A model generated the notes under the pieces. It did no database searches. It had not been told where the DNA came from and saw nothing but the letters and a program-made list of their open reading frames with translations. Below are positions 32,010 through 44,387 of a stretch of DNA of 64,000 nt, one piece after another (positions within the stretch are counted from its first letter, which is position 1; every line of letters starts with the position of its first letter). Location of the stretch: the NCBI GenBank assembly GCA_963920705.1, contig OY987239.1, forward strand, positions 8,124,504-8,188,503, written 5' to 3'. Source of the stretch: Odiellus spinosus. Lineage: Eukaryota; Arthropoda; Arachnida; Opiliones; Phalangiidae. The position numbers and the translations under genes are program-made.

Positions 32010-35000
32010 ATGTCTTCAAGCACTTTTAAATCGGTAGTGATAGTCTGTTTTTGTCTATGCTTACAATTAGTGACTGTCGAAAATGCCAACAGTAATTCCA
32101 GCGAAGCGTTAACGTCTAAGGAAAGTATCTTCAATGACCCCGATTTGAACAAAAATGTCGTAAGTTATATATAACCATAATTAAAAGTAACATTATTAGC
32201 TATTGTAAATATCAAATTTAAAATTTACAATATGAAAATAATATTATACGCTTCGCCGAATTACGGGCCACCCTTTTTCGCCGAATTACGGGCCACCCTT
32301 TTTCGCCGAATTACGGGCCACCCTTTTTCGTCGAATTACGGGCCACCCTTTTTCGCCGAATTACGGGCCACCCTTGTTCGCCGAATTACGGGCCACCCTT
32401 GTTCGCCGAATTACGGGCCACCCTTTTTCGCCGAATTACGGGCCACCCTTTTTCGCCGAATTACGGGCCACCCTTTTTCGCCGAATTACGGGCCACCCTT
32501 TTTCGTCGAATTACGGGCCACCCTTTTTCGCCGAATTACGGGCCACCCTTGTTCGCCGAATTACGGGCCACCCTTTTTCGCCGAATTACGGGCCACCCTT
32601 TTTCGCCGAATTACGGGCCACCCTTTTTCGCCGAATTACGGGCCACCCTTTTTCGCCGAATTACGGGCCACCCTTTTTCGCCGAATTACGGGCCACCCTT
32701 TTTCGCCGAATTACGGGCCACCCTTTTCCGCCGAATTACGGGCCACCCTTTTTCGCCGAATTACGGGCCACCCTTTTTCGCCGAATTACGGGCCACCCTT
32801 TTTCGCCGAATTACGGGCCACCCTTTTTCGCCGAATTACGGGCCACCCTTTTTCGCCGAATTACGGGCCACCCTTTTTCGCCGAATTACGGGCCACCCTT
32901 TTTCGCCGAATTACGGGCCACCCTTTTTCGCCGAATTACGGGCCACCCTTTTTCGCCGAATTACGGGCCACCCTTTTTCGCAGAATTACGGGCCACCCTT
33001 TTTCGCAGAATTACGGGCCACCCTTTTTCGCAGAATTACGGGCCACCCTCTTCGCCAAATTACGGGCCACCCTCTTCGCCAAATTACTGGCCATCCTCTT
33101 CGCCCGAATGTCTCTGTTTCCTTACTTTAACTGCGGCCAAAAGAAAATTCGGAAACTGCATGATTCTAAGTCCCTTCAAATGTGAAAGGTGAACCAAGCA
33201 AACTGGAAAATGCACTAGGCCTACAACCCCCCCCCCCCCCCCACTTTTACTTTACATACAAACGGGCCTGACACGAAAAGAAATACACTAACGTGTTGGA
33301 GTTAACAAAATATTATAAACAAATTTGGGAAAAAACATAACTGAAAATTTGGTATCGGAAAAATAACGAAAATTTTCCTAAAAATTTGCCTTTGTTAATT
33401 TTCCGGAAAACTTTCCGGAGTAAATTCTTCCGGCTTACAACCCTAAAAAATAAATATATAGAACATGCAAGTAAAGCAGACTGAACAAAAGTGTATGAGT
33501 GCATTTTTCAAATTGCTAACTTTTGCTTAAAATTTTTAACTGGCAGTCAGAACTTATAGCGAGCAAGGGCTATCCAGTGGAGGAACACACTGTCGTGACG
33601 AAAGACGGCTATATCCTATCGATTCAAAGAATCCCACAAAAGAAAAAGACAGAGGATACTAAAGTGATACTACTATGGCATGGGATAATGTCCGCAGGTC
33701 ACGACTGGGTTTGTAACTTCCCGGATCAAAGTTTGGGTTTCATTGCCTCGGATGCTGGATACGACGTATGGCTTGGCAATACCAGAGGAAATACGTATTC
33801 CAAACGTCATAAAATATTCGATACATCATCTATGGCATTTTGGGACTTTTGGTGAGTGGATTGATTTATCCTAAATTATTATAAGCCTTGGCTTATCTTG
33901 GTCATTCTCTACATCAACTCTGTGTTAAGAACTAGTCAATCAGGCGGGTAGGGATTTTTTCTTTAGAAGTCCTAGTGGTGCTTCCGAAGTTTTTGGAAAT
34001 TTGAGTTTTTCAGTTTTACAGCTAAGTTTGTAATGAGGCATATTAATCAAAGTGTAATTAAGCAGTGGAATTAGTATTTTAAAAATTTACTGTTACTTTT
34101 ATATAAATCTTTAACCAAAAACTCAAAACTTTCGCCACCACGCCCCCTGGCGGCTACAAGTTCATTTTATAAAAATGACAAAGGGCAAGACAAAGCACCT
34201 AATAAGCATATTTAAATCTATAAATTTCGAGTTATCCATCCAAAGTTAAAACAATTTTGCAGATGATTTTTCGATCTCATGTTTTGCCTTTAACCTTGGA
34301 ATAAATTCAAGAAACACTATAAATATGCAAATAATGAAGTTGGGAAAAATATTTCCCATAGTAAGAACCACTAAGACTTTACATTTCCATTGAAATATGC
34401 TTGTTCCTAATTTTGTTCTAGGTCAAACTTTAATTTCGCAGAGCAACTTCCAGAAAACAAATTTGTCACTGTGTTTCTGTGGTTCAAGCTCTATTTTGGT
34501 TTGTATTAGAGTCCAGGTTCAAAATATACCCAGCCAAAGGTACCGAGTAGTGTCAATATCATGGGTAACGAAAATACACTGTAGAACATACTGTAGGGTA
34601 GCTAGAAATCAACCTGATATCTTACTAAGTACTGTATGTTGCACTCTCTGAGCCAAAGCCGAAGCAGGTGGCGAGTGCCAGCGGCCTGCAGAGTGACAAA
34701 CTTGGAGGAAGATAAGTTCTAATCCAAGAATAAACTCATAAACCTCGGTCCACAGACAAATACCACATTTTGGCAACTGGGGTCTCCATCGTGATTGATT
34801 TTGACATTAGGATATTAATGTAATGTTTTAAATTGATAAGCACACCTAACAGTTTATTTTAATTGTAGTGTTGATGATATAGCCCTCTACGATGTTCCAG
34901 CAACAATAGATTACATTCTTGAAAAGACCGGACAAAAACAGCTGCAATATGTTGGTCATTCTATGGGCACTACCATCATGTTCGCACTACTATCCACCTA

Positions 35001-38000
35001 TAAGGAATATAACGAAAAAGTATTACATTTTAACACAGTATCTTTCCCACCAGAGTTTAAATATCGACTATCAAGAAAGAAAGAAAAAAATTAAGTGCCA
35101 ATTAAGATAAAGGAGATAATTGTGATATGATGGCCAGTTCATGTACATTTTCAGGTCAATTTGACTCAAGTCTATTCGTATAGTAAAGTTACTATAGGGG
35201 GCGCTACGAAATATCCTAGAAGACTATTTTAGGGAAACAAATTTGAAGTCTTGGCCTAGTAGGTGTATTTGGGATGGTTTTAACCTTTTTCTACTAATTT
35301 AAACGTAAGATTGTCACGTAATTGTTTGTTTTTAGATCAAAAGATGCGCCCATAAGGGACTATCCAAAAACTACATCACAAGATTTAGGGCGGGGGGTTG
35401 TATCTCTGGGACACAAGCGGGGTAGGGGTACATTGGTCTGAGACGTCATATTCGTTTTTTTTTTTACTATACAAAAATATTTTCAATCATCTTTAGAAAA
35501 ATGTTTTCTCATTACGAGAGGGAAAGGCGTAGTTTTTATTATTTTTGTAGGTCAGGAATGCATCCCCTAGGAAGATTAAGGCAGATAGAATGGCGGCCAG
35601 TATAGCTGAACCCGTCCGTGAAAAGTTTGAAGATGACGTAGTTTCTCTCTCGCTTGTGTAGCCCAAGGGGTTAACTGCGCATTTTTGGTGCACCCCACAT
35701 GAAACCCGGACTTTCTCTAAATGATACAGATGTATGCCCATCCCATTTTTATAAAATATGGCCGAAAATGCGGTTTTAACATGTTTCACAAATTTTCCTT
35801 TAAAGGGAGAATGCAACCTAACAACAAGTGATTTTTTTATCGATTCCTTATTGTTTAAATAGGCCTAATCCACTACTGAAAATATTTACAAACAAATATT
35901 AAACTAGAAATAAATTTAAAACTTACCCTGAAAATAGGCTTAGTGGGATTCATGGAGGTCCTGTTTTCCTCGAGTGTAAGGTCTAGCGACCAATCGCACG
36001 CGACGTAATTCTCGTGGAGATCTCGCGTGAACGACGGGCCTTTGCTCATTGTTCGCTAGACCTTACACGGACGCAATTGAGGATCTCCATGAATCCCTCT
36101 AAGCCTATTTTCAGGGTAAGTTTTAAACTTATTTCTAGTTTAATATTTGTATTGTAAACTTTTTAGCGATGGATTAGGCCTATTTAAACGATAAGGAATC
36201 GATAAAAACCACTTGTAATTAGGTTGCATTCTCCCTTAAACCAAAATATTATTTTTTGAGACAAATTGCGCTTCATCATCTCGCAAAGACAAAGTATTCA
36301 TCCATTTACATAGCCTTGCATAACTATGACTTGGCAAAATTTCTATAAATTTATTTCTGTATTGGCATCGATAAACCACTGGCAGCCCTGATGCAATCAA
36401 ATTTAATTAGTAATGTATTAGTCTGACTTATCCATGGCACAACTGCACATTTAAATCGCAAACTTTCCAAAGCCCAATTTAGACCCAAAGTGTATATTTA
36501 AGTTTTAAAACGTTGGACATGAATTCACTTTTTTTTTTTTTTACGATTTATAGGTCAAAACTATGATAGCATTAGCCCCTGTCGCATTTAACGAGGGACA
36601 GACAGGAGGTCTGAAACATCTCCAATTAATCGCTGAATTAACTGAAGTAATTGGACATTCAGATAATCCATTTCTGACACAATGATAGAAATTGATAAAT
36701 AGTAAAAGCGCAAAAGCATGAAACTGTTCAGAAGTCTGAAAATTTTTACAAATATAAATCTTTTGGATACAGAGGAGGAAAACCCAAACGTCTAATTAAC
36801 ACAAAGACACTAATGATCTCAACAGGGAGAGAGAAACATCAAAACAAAAGCTAGTGAGTGTTTGCCATATGATTTTATAGTATTTCTTAGCTCAAGACAA
36901 AAAACTAGCACGTTACTATGTAAGTTACTTAACAATCAAAATACATAATATCCTAAGTAGATCTGTCCATTGGGAATGCTAAAAGTACTACCTTACCAAA
37001 ATAAGTTAGTCTTAAGATGTCTTAGAGAAGTCTTTCATTATGTCAATACTTCACCAAGACCTCTGTAGCGTTCCCAGCGCATAGCCCAGAAAAAAATTAT
37101 AGGTATTATAGCTTTTAAAAGCCAAAAATATAGGTAATTTATAGGTCCAAAAATATCAATTTATAGGACTTTTTATAGGTTTTTAGTTTAGAAAAATAGG
37201 TGTTTTATAGGTAGGTTTCGCGGACATATACTGCAATATAGGTTCTATAGCCTCTAGACCTGTCCCTCTGCCTTTATTGGCACTACTAGCTACTCACGCC
37301 CCTCTCGACAGTCTACCTAGCCTCTAAAAAAATAGATTAATAATTACCAGTGACCTAGGAGAGGAAACCTTTCTGCCACAGCTTGGTTTTTAGCAATCAT
37401 TTGCACTTTTTCAAGCAAAAGTATAATTTTTATAGTTATATAGTTCATTCCTTTCGAATTTGATCACCGAAGTTGAACAAATTCCCCAAAAAATAGGTAT
37501 TATAGAATAGAAAGTGAAATTATAGGTTTTTATAGGATCACTTCAGAATTATAGGTAATTATAGGTATTAAAGGTGGTCTGGGAGCCCTGCGTTCTTGAG
37601 GACCTCTTCAGATCAGACAATCTTTTTTCAGTAAGGGTAGCAAAGCTAGATGCACTATATGATAATCGAATATTCTCTGCCAATTCTACTCCATTCTACT
37701 CGTTAGCTCGGCCGAAAACACTTAAATATCAGATTCAAAATATATATACTAAACAGAAGTAATTTCATTTACAAACAGGTTTCTCTATATCCAAAAAAAT
37801 GATTTATATACTTGTATTTCAAAAATTCCATAGACTTCTCATCAATTTGAACAATTCTATTCTACATTTAGTAACACCAAGAATATGGAAGAGCTATACC
37901 TTTGTCTGCGCGCTAGTCACAATCGGGCGGAGCCTATGGGGGTCTTACGTCACGTGCACTGGAAACGGTTGGCGGCTTTCTACGATAAGTGCGGGGGGAT

Positions 38001-41000
38001 ATCAGGCTGCGGGGAGAGCCGACTGTCGCGGACCTCGAAAGCACGTGACAGGGTGGAAATCATAACACATATAACGTCAAATCTGGTAAGCTCCTCCTGT
38101 TCGTGACTAGCGTTATACTAGAGCTTTAGCGTACAGTTCCACATTCTTGTGTTAAATCTATTCTTGGTAACACAGCGCTCTTACTAAACAGGCAATAAAA
38201 GATCAATCTTTTAAAATATTTGACTTTTTTCATATATGAAGAGGGAATTTGGAAGTTACGAATTTCTACCCAACAGCGATTTGCTCAAAACATTCGCTAG
38301 GCTGTACTGTCCTACGACCGAGTTAATGGACAGGTGTCTTAATATCTACTTTCTAGTGGTAGGACCAGAATCATCTCAAGTGAACAAAGTAATACTATTT
38401 CATAAAATATCAATTTATATTTTCTTCTTTAAAAGGGGAATGAAAGGCCGAAACAACCTATTTTTAATCGATTAAGAATGCTAAAATAATGAGAAAAACA
38501 ATAATATAACTCACCAAAAATATTTCGTTATTTTATAATCAATTTCCAAAGTTCCGAAACTTGCAGATGCTAAGCCTTGGCTGCCTAGCTCGGTGAACTA
38601 GGCTAGCACTACCTGTACTTTTTTTAATATTCGCGGATGTTCTTGTCGCCAATCACGAGCGAGTACGCGCATTATAAAAATACGCGTACTCGCTCGTGAT
38701 TGGCGACTAGATCAGATGGGAATATTAAAAAAATTACGGCTCGTGCTCGCCTACGCCTAGTTCGCCGAGCTAGGCAGCCAAGGAAAGTTTCGGAACTTTG
38801 GAAATTGATTATAAAATAAAGAAATATTTTTGGTGAGTTATATTATTGTTTTTCTCATTATTTTAGCATTCTAAATCGATCAAAAAATAGGTTGTTTTGG
38901 CCGTTCATTCTCCCTTTAAATTAGGCTTAAACATTTCAGCAAGAATATTTAATATGTAACTAAAAACTACTAAATCATTCGTATCTAAGGAAGATACGAA
39001 GCTTTATTTAGAAAATTTTAATTTAGACTCCATGACCAATTATGGTGATTTGATAATGGTGCTATAAAGATTTTTGATATATAGGTACTTCGCTCACCTA
39101 AAGAGTTCAATCACCACGTGCCACGAAATAAAAGTAAAAACAGTCAAAGAAGACTATGAAAGGTTCCGACCACCTCTTAAAGAACGCAAATTTTTAAGCT
39201 CCTTAATACCCTCTTCAGACAAGGCGTAATTAGTCGTGGTTTAATCAGATTTAACCGATGTTTACATAGACTTTTCAGTTCAATAAACCTCGGTTAATAG
39301 TGATTAAACCTTGATTAAATCTGATGAAACTGGCTAGTTAGGCTTAATCTGAAAGGGTATAACATTCTTAATTTCTTGCTTAGCAGACGACATTGGCCAT
39401 AGTTAAAGTTAGGCAAGACTATTAATGGAGAAAACTCGAGAGCAAGTTGGGCCTTTAAGAGGTTCCAAGAAATCCTGAGAGAATTTTGTGGTCAAACTTT
39501 CCAAATAAACAGAATTTTTCCCATCAAAGGTTTTAACCACAGTTAAAACCAATTAAAACAGTCCTTAGAAAAGGTGGTTTTTGTAAAAATTTCAAACGAT
39601 TTGGTGGTTTTTAGAAGTAGAGCTGAAAAAATAAATTTCTATGATCATTTAAGTATACAGGGTGTTTCGAAAATGGTGCTAGGACCGAGCTACAGTGGGT
39701 TCTACGGGTCATTTTAAGACGAAAATGTTCTATGCCGTTTTGTTGTACGGGGCCCCATTTAAGAGTTACGAAATGAATTATGTGTGGAAGACCCCTTAAC
39801 GAACATTAATAAACGTATACTCAACGCTAAAAATCAATTTTTTATCAAAAGCGTGCTTTTAAAAAACCAGATAAATAATTAAGCGTATTTTATCATTGAG
39901 TATACGTTTATTAATGTATGTTAAGTGGCCTTCTGCACATGATTCATTTCCTAACTCTCAATGGCGCCCTGTACGACAAAATGTCATAGAACGAAATGAT
40001 TCATGTGCGGATGACCCCTTAACGTACATTAATAAACGTATACTCAATGATAAAATACGTTTTAAAGCACGCGCTTGATAAAAAATGATTTTAGCATTGA
40101 GTATACGGGTCACCCGCACATGAATCATTACGTAACTCTTAAACGGCACCCCGTACGACAAAACGTCATAGAACATTTTCGTCTTAAAATGACCCATAGA
40201 ACCCACTGTAGCTTGGTAAAGCCGATATCTTTCATTATTCTATCGGAGCATATTGAAATCAAATGCAAAATCATTTGATTTTTTGCTGTAAAAACAGCTC
40301 TTACCAAAAAAGTTAGTCTTAAGAGGTCTTGATGAAGTCTTCCATTATTTCAAGACGTCTTGAGGAAGTCCTAAAGACTTCCCCAAGACCCGTAGTGTTC
40401 TTGAGGATCTCTTCAGATCAGACTAACTTTTTTCGGTAAGGGAGCCTCTCAAATATTTTCAATTTTTGGTGGAAGATCATTTGACAAGTTCCGAACCGAG
40501 TTGCTGGTTTATTTTAATATTTTGTCATTTCTTAGACTAGATTTCCAGTTTACAGCCAGTTGATGCCAGCGGGGACCTCTTCTAAAACAATGGCCCAATA
40601 TGCACAGGTACGTGTTAATGGGGATAGTACTACTATGTTATTTTTAAATTCAAACAACTAGGAAAGGGGCATTTGATAATTAGTAAAAAATCTGTTACAC
40701 AATCACCAGTTGATTCCCTCTAAGTCAATTTCTATAATTTTCAAATGTCATAGAATTGTAAGCCTCCGATATTTTATCAAAGCCAGTGCATGCGGGAGAA
40801 AAGCACTTCTAATTCCGAAGGGGAAAATTTAGTTCACCAATTTCACACTATAGAGGCGCGATTATCCAAAGATTTTGCAGAATCGTAGTAACATCTACGT
40901 CGGGTTGCCACGGTAACAGTAGACCAGTCTTCAAAATCGCTGAATGATCCCGCCACCTGTCAAGAAAAAAATGACAATCCTATACAAGCTAAAGTCCCCT

Positions 41001-44000
41001 CCTGCTCTGGAGCGTACACTGGCTTTGATAAAATATAGGAGTTGATACAGATACAAAATGGAAGTTGCAAAAGCTAAAACTGAAAATAAATCAGTTTATT
41101 ATCATTTATATTGTATAATCATAAGTTTCTATATTTTTAGATTTTAAAAAGTGGCAAATTTCAAAGATTTGATTATGGTTGGCGTAAAAATTTGCGGCTT
41201 TACAGACAAGTATAACAACATTTTGACCTTTAGGCTTGCTGACTAATTATACAAATAGTAATTAAAGCAAGTGGAGGGTTCCTTACAAGCGCGATTCTCC
41301 TCTACAGTTTACCTTACCAAAGACCAGAGGGGCGTGGCTTATAAGCCTTTGGCAAGCCAGCTTTGGTGTGCAGCTGGAAGACTTTCACAGGGGTGCCTCC
41401 AGGACCCGCTACTTGCTTTAAAGTAGTCCTTGTTCTGGTATTGAAAGAGCCGTTTGAAAAGTCGAAATTTCCTTCCCTAAGGCAACTTATAGAGAGGCGG
41501 TACACACCCTTACGGAAAAAAGTTAGTCTGATCTGAAGAGGTCGTCAAGAATGCTACTAAAGTCTTGAGGAAGACCAACCCAAGACTTCTTGACGTAATG
41601 GAAGACTTCTCCAAGACCTCTTAAGACTACATAAGACACCCAAAAGACTTCCACAAGACCACTTAAGACTTTTTTTCGTAAGGGCAGTGTTACTTATATA
41701 TTCGAGTTAAGACAGCCATAGGCCACAAAGTCTTTAAGAGCGATATAATTACTGAGTTCAATTTGATCTAAATCTTTAGAACTTCCGAAAGTTCCTTTTC
41801 TGTTCATGAAATTATTTCGTGGGCTTAAAATAAATTTATTGAATTACTAGAATACTTCTATTTGAAGGAAGTTGATCCCAATCCATAATTAAACGTGACT
41901 CAGGAAATAGGAATTATTACAATTAATTTCAAGGCCTTGACACAACGGATATGCCTGCGGGCTGTTTCCCTATAATTACATTCCAACCACCACCCGTGAA
42001 TTAACTGTCTTTACAACATAATACTTTAGATAAAAAAATATTCTTCTCTTCCGCCTCCTCTCTGGAATGTAGGTAAAAGGGTGACAGCAGTCAGTCAGGA
42101 AAATAAGCAAACTAATTTTAAATTTTCCCGGACTTACGGAGTCTGCTTGGATCGTTTGCCCCCTGTTATAAGGACTAGTGACTTATGAGATTGATCATGG
42201 AGATCCTATATTCCCAATATAAAGGCTTTAGATCAATGTCATTGGTCGCTAGAGTTAAGGATATCTCCATAAATCCAGCTAAGCCTATTTTCCGGGTATA
42301 TTTTAAATTTTTTTCTCGTTTAGTTCTAGCAGGAATCTTTATAACATTTTTAAAACGGGGAAAGGGGATCATAATTGTGTGGGATATGGATTTCAATTTT
42401 GGCAACACGTGCGAAGATAAATTGACCTTGATTAGGCCAGACTTTGGTTTAGTGGCTATAAGCCTTGAACTTTACACAGTTTTAACTAAATAATACTTAT
42501 TGGTGTCCATACCCTTACGAAAAAAAAGTTAGTCTTAAGAGGTCTTAAGAGGAGTGCGTGCTTTTTAGACTGTCAACAGATAAGCCTACCTCCCACAACC
42601 GGAGAGAAGGAGGATGGGGTCTTTCGCACCTTTGTAGTGTTCTTGAGGACGTTTTCAGATCAGACTAACTTTTTTCAGTTAGGGATAAAATAACATTGGA
42701 ACCAGCAAAAAGAGCTTTAAAAATCACCTGTTTCTATAAATATGTCGCCTTTTTTCGAGGTTGGGTCAAAGTATTGGATTGTCAATACTTTTGCCAACCT
42801 TGAAACCAACATAAAGAGCCGTTAAATTGAAACTGTTTCTATGAAGATGTTGCCTTCTTCCAAGGTTGGGACGAAGTTAAGTTTTATAAAACAGTACTAC
42901 AGTACCAACCATTACTTTCCAAGGTTTACTTGTTTTCTATTGTAGGAATTGGGAGATCTAGTTAAGGGAGAATGCAGCCTAACAACTGATTTTTTATCGA
43001 TTCCTTATTGTTTAAAAAGGCCTAATCCACTAGTGAAAAAAGTTAACAAATATTAAACTAGAAATAAATTTAAAACTTACCCGGAAAATAGGCTTAGCGG
43101 GATTCATGGAGATCCTGATTCCTCGCATATAAGGTCTAGCAACCAATCGAATGCGAGATCTCGCATCAACAAAGGGTTTTTGCTCATTGGTCGCTAGACC
43201 TTACAAGATGGCAATTCAGGATCTCCATGAATTTTCCTAAGCCTATTTTCCGGGTAAGTTAAATTTATTTCTAGTTTAATATTTGCTTTGTAAACTTTTT
43301 ATCGGTGGATTAGGTCTATTTAAACGATAAGGAATTGATAAAAAATCATTTGTTATTAGATTGCATTCTCCTTTTAAGGATATTATCAAATTCTATTTAT
43401 ATTACCAATCTTTTGGGAATCTCTTCAAGTCGCCTCTATTGCAGACTGTATTACTTTTATTTTAGTAAAGACACTAGTTGTAAGATTTCATTTTCATTAT
43501 TTCTGTAAACTTCCTTTTAGAACACGTATTACATCTGACTCAGTTTGCATTGTTCATTCTCTTTTTATGAGAAAGGGGCGGAGCTTGCAATGCAAGTACT
43601 GCTGGAAAAGTTCTAAGATTCTTTCTAGCAAGACCCCTGTGGCAGAGTATCTTAGGTATCATGATATAAAATAGGTACTTTTATTTATTTTAGGGAGTAA
43701 AACACGTGTGGGGTTAGTTTTAAACTTGCCAAACTTGTTAGCGGCGCGGCGCTGCGACATGTAACATATACTTTAGAGAAAGACAAGAACTTTCTAAAAA
43801 TGTGCTCGTTGACCATGTGTCCTAGAATCTACAAGCATTCAAGTAAATTGCGTGCCAAAAAGAGGCTGAAAAGGAGAAGGAAATGAGGTAGAGGTGTAAA
43901 CTTTTTTCTTAATGATCACTTATGATCAGAAATAAAAATTCTTTTGCAATTTGTTTGAGGTCAAACCTTATCTTGACTGTACTAATATTCAAAACAAGGA

Positions 44001-44387
44001 CTTTGAGGCTAAATATAGGGAACAGGCGTTAAAACATTATAGCCACCCCTCGCCTTCTTACTCTTTGGCCAAGCAGTACTGCTGCTGGAAAGCAAAACTG
44101 TAAGACTTTCACATGGTTCTATTCATTTATAAATCATTGTTTTTTCCCAGTTTTCACCACCAATATGGCAGCTAGAAAATATTAAAACACCAATAGCGCT
44201 ATGTTGGAGTCAAAATGATAAATTGGCCGATCCAGGTGGTGTACAGGCTCTATCTAAAAAACTGAAAAGCTTGGTGGCTATGTACAAAGTGCCATATGAA
44301 GATTGGTCACACATAGACTTCACAATTGCAGTGGAAGCAAAGAAGTACATTAACCTAGAAGTGTTAGATCTTCTAAAGAAACATTAA
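32010..44387 (+). CDS. Secreted/lysosomal acid lipase (alpha/beta-hydrolase)
   Basis: Nine exons join in frame: 32010-32159, 33547-33851, 34869-35019, 36554-36646, 38242-38388, 40536-40607, 41141-41209 and 44151-44387, where the first carries the start, plus the split Cys codon at 33851/34869; that is eight coding exons and about 407 residues, the family's usual length. A signal peptide (VVIVCFCLCLQLVTV) is followed by NDPDLNKNV, then KGYPVEEHTVVTKDGYIL, the N-terminal lipase block. LLWHGIMSAG is the oxyanion region and GHSMG carries the nucleophile Ser. IALAPVAF, YEFLPNSDLLK, PAGTSSKTMAQYAQ and LKSGKFQRFDYG are cap and late-core blocks. NDKLADP (Asp) and WSHIDF (His) complete the triad. The product would hydrolyse triacylglycerol or cholesteryl esters in gut lumen or lysosome. 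Introns are crowded with mobile elements, but exons are intact. The upstream in-frame Met at 31914 was rejected because the signal peptide starts at 32010. Confidence 0.9.
32252..33110. repeat. 25-bp minisatellite in intron 1 of the lipase gene, about 34 copies
   Basis: Nearly identical head-to-tail 25-bp units, each containing TTACGGGCCACCC followed by TTTTTCGCCGAA. Single-base variants (TTTTTCG/TTGTTCG, GCCGAA/GTCGAA/GCAGAA) are scattered, and the last units are truncated. Because 25 is not a multiple of 3 and the unit has no stop on the plus strand, all three plus frames stay open, which creates three overlapping 240-317 codon open frames with the same repeated peptide. They are not regarded as genes: the block lies between splice sites of the lipase. 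Confidence 0.95.
35804..36235. mobile_element. TTAA-flanked fold-back MITE (GGGAGAATG family), copy 1
   Basis: About 432 bp with inverted arms of about 190 bp. It starts AGGGAGAATGCAACC and ends GGTTGCATTCTCCC, flanked by TTAA (35800-35803 and 36236-36239). The inner arms contain GAAAATAGGCTTAG and its complement. It lies in a lipase intron. The TTAA flanks suggest mobilisation by a piggyBac-type transposase. Confidence 0.75.
36991..37637 (-). mobile_element. CCTTACC-family MITE, copy 10, split by another element
   Basis: Left end CCTTACCAAAATAAGTTAG, right end ATCTTTTTTCAGTAAGGG. It is interrupted at 37074-37589. It lies in a lipase intron. Confidence 0.75.
37074..37589. mobile_element. TATAGGT-rich, hAT-like element nested in a MITE
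   Basis: A 516-bp AT-rich insertion full of ATAGGTATTATAG-type motifs. It is bounded by GCGTTC (37068-37073 and 37590-37595), and the host MITE sequence resumes after the second copy (GCGTTCTTGAGG). Its right end reads inward as CAGGGCTCCCAGACC, typical of hAT termini. The 6-bp identity could be an 8-bp duplication with two mismatches. Confidence 0.6.
38433..38915. mobile_element. TTAA-flanked fold-back element, related subfamily
   Basis: A 483-bp inverted repeat from AAGGGGAATGAAAGGCCG to CGGCCGTTCATTCTCCCT, flanked by TTAA. The long arms share CCAAAGTTCCGAAAC and GCTAGGCAGCCAAGG-type blocks. The centre holds a second small palindrome (TACGCGTACTCGCTCG around 38655-38700). It begins 44 bp after the donor of the lipase exon ending at 38388. 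Confidence 0.75.
39207..39359. mobile_element. Harbinger-like MITE, TAA target duplication (copy 3)
   Basis: A 153-bp element from TACCCTCTTCAGACAAGGCG to ATCTGAAAGGGTA, flanked by TAA on each side (39204-39206 and 39360-39362). The internal palindromic AACCTCGGTTAA block is conserved. Confidence 0.75.
39671..40215. mobile_element. Compound fold-back element in a lipase intron
   Basis: The outer inverted arms share CTACAGTGGGTTCTA and TCATTTTAAGACGAAAATG with their complements. Inside, the segment with GCACATGATTCATTTC and GTACGACAAAATGTCATAG is repeated in both orientations, giving four related segments. AAACGTATACTCAA motifs mark the inner borders. No clear target duplication was identified. 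Confidence 0.6.
40299..40442 (-). mobile_element. CCTTACC-family MITE, copy 11
   Basis: Left end CTCTTACCAAAAAAGTTAG, right end AACTTTTTTCGGTAAGGG. A short version (about 144 bp) lacking one internal unit. It ends about 90 bp before a lipase exon (40536). Confidence 0.8.
41507..41684 (+). mobile_element. CCTTACC-family MITE, copy 12
   Basis: Left end CCCTTACGGAAAAAAGTTAG, right end GACTTTTTTTCGTAAGGG. It lies in the last intron of the lipase gene. Confidence 0.8.
42180..42330. mobile_element. Truncated GGGAGAATG-family fold-back element
   Basis: It retains the central part of the family (ATGGAGATCCT, CATTGGTCGCTAGA, AGCCTATTTTCCGGGTA) without the outer ends. It lies in the last intron of the lipase gene. 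Confidence 0.55.
42512..42684 (-). mobile_element. CCTTACC-family MITE, copy 13, with foreign centre
   Basis: Left end ACCCTTACGAAAAAAAAGTT, right end AACTTTTTTCAGTTAGGG. The middle (about 42550-42625, with GCCTACCTCCCACAACCGG) does not match other copies, so this is a rearranged copy. It lies in the last lipase intron. Confidence 0.65.
42966..43373. mobile_element. TTAA-flanked fold-back MITE (GGGAGAATG family), copy 2
   Basis: 408 bp from GGGAGAATGCAGCC to GATTGCATTCTCCT, flanked by TTAA (42962-42965 and 43374-43377). The arms match those of the copy at 35804-36235. It lies in the last lipase intron. Confidence 0.75.

Noticed and set aside
32232-33192. Three overlapping plus-strand open frames of 243-317 codons as repeat-protein genes
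   Set aside because: They are one 25-bp minisatellite read in its three stop-free frames, located inside intron 1 of a lipase gene whose flanking exons join in phase 0.
33220-33245. Palindromic or CRISPR-like spacing in homopolymer and minisatellite areas
   Set aside because: Eukaryotic context, no spacers; units are contiguous tandem repeats or simple C-runs.
34640-34760. tRNA-like GC-rich patch in a lipase intron
   Set aside because: No cloverleaf could be folded by eye and no A-box/B-box pair with correct spacing was seen.
35493-35816. 107-codon minus-strand frame with a hydrophobic segment (TGSAILAAILSALIFLG)
   Set aside because: It lies in a lipase intron next to a transposon, has no homologue I recognise and no supporting start or splice context.
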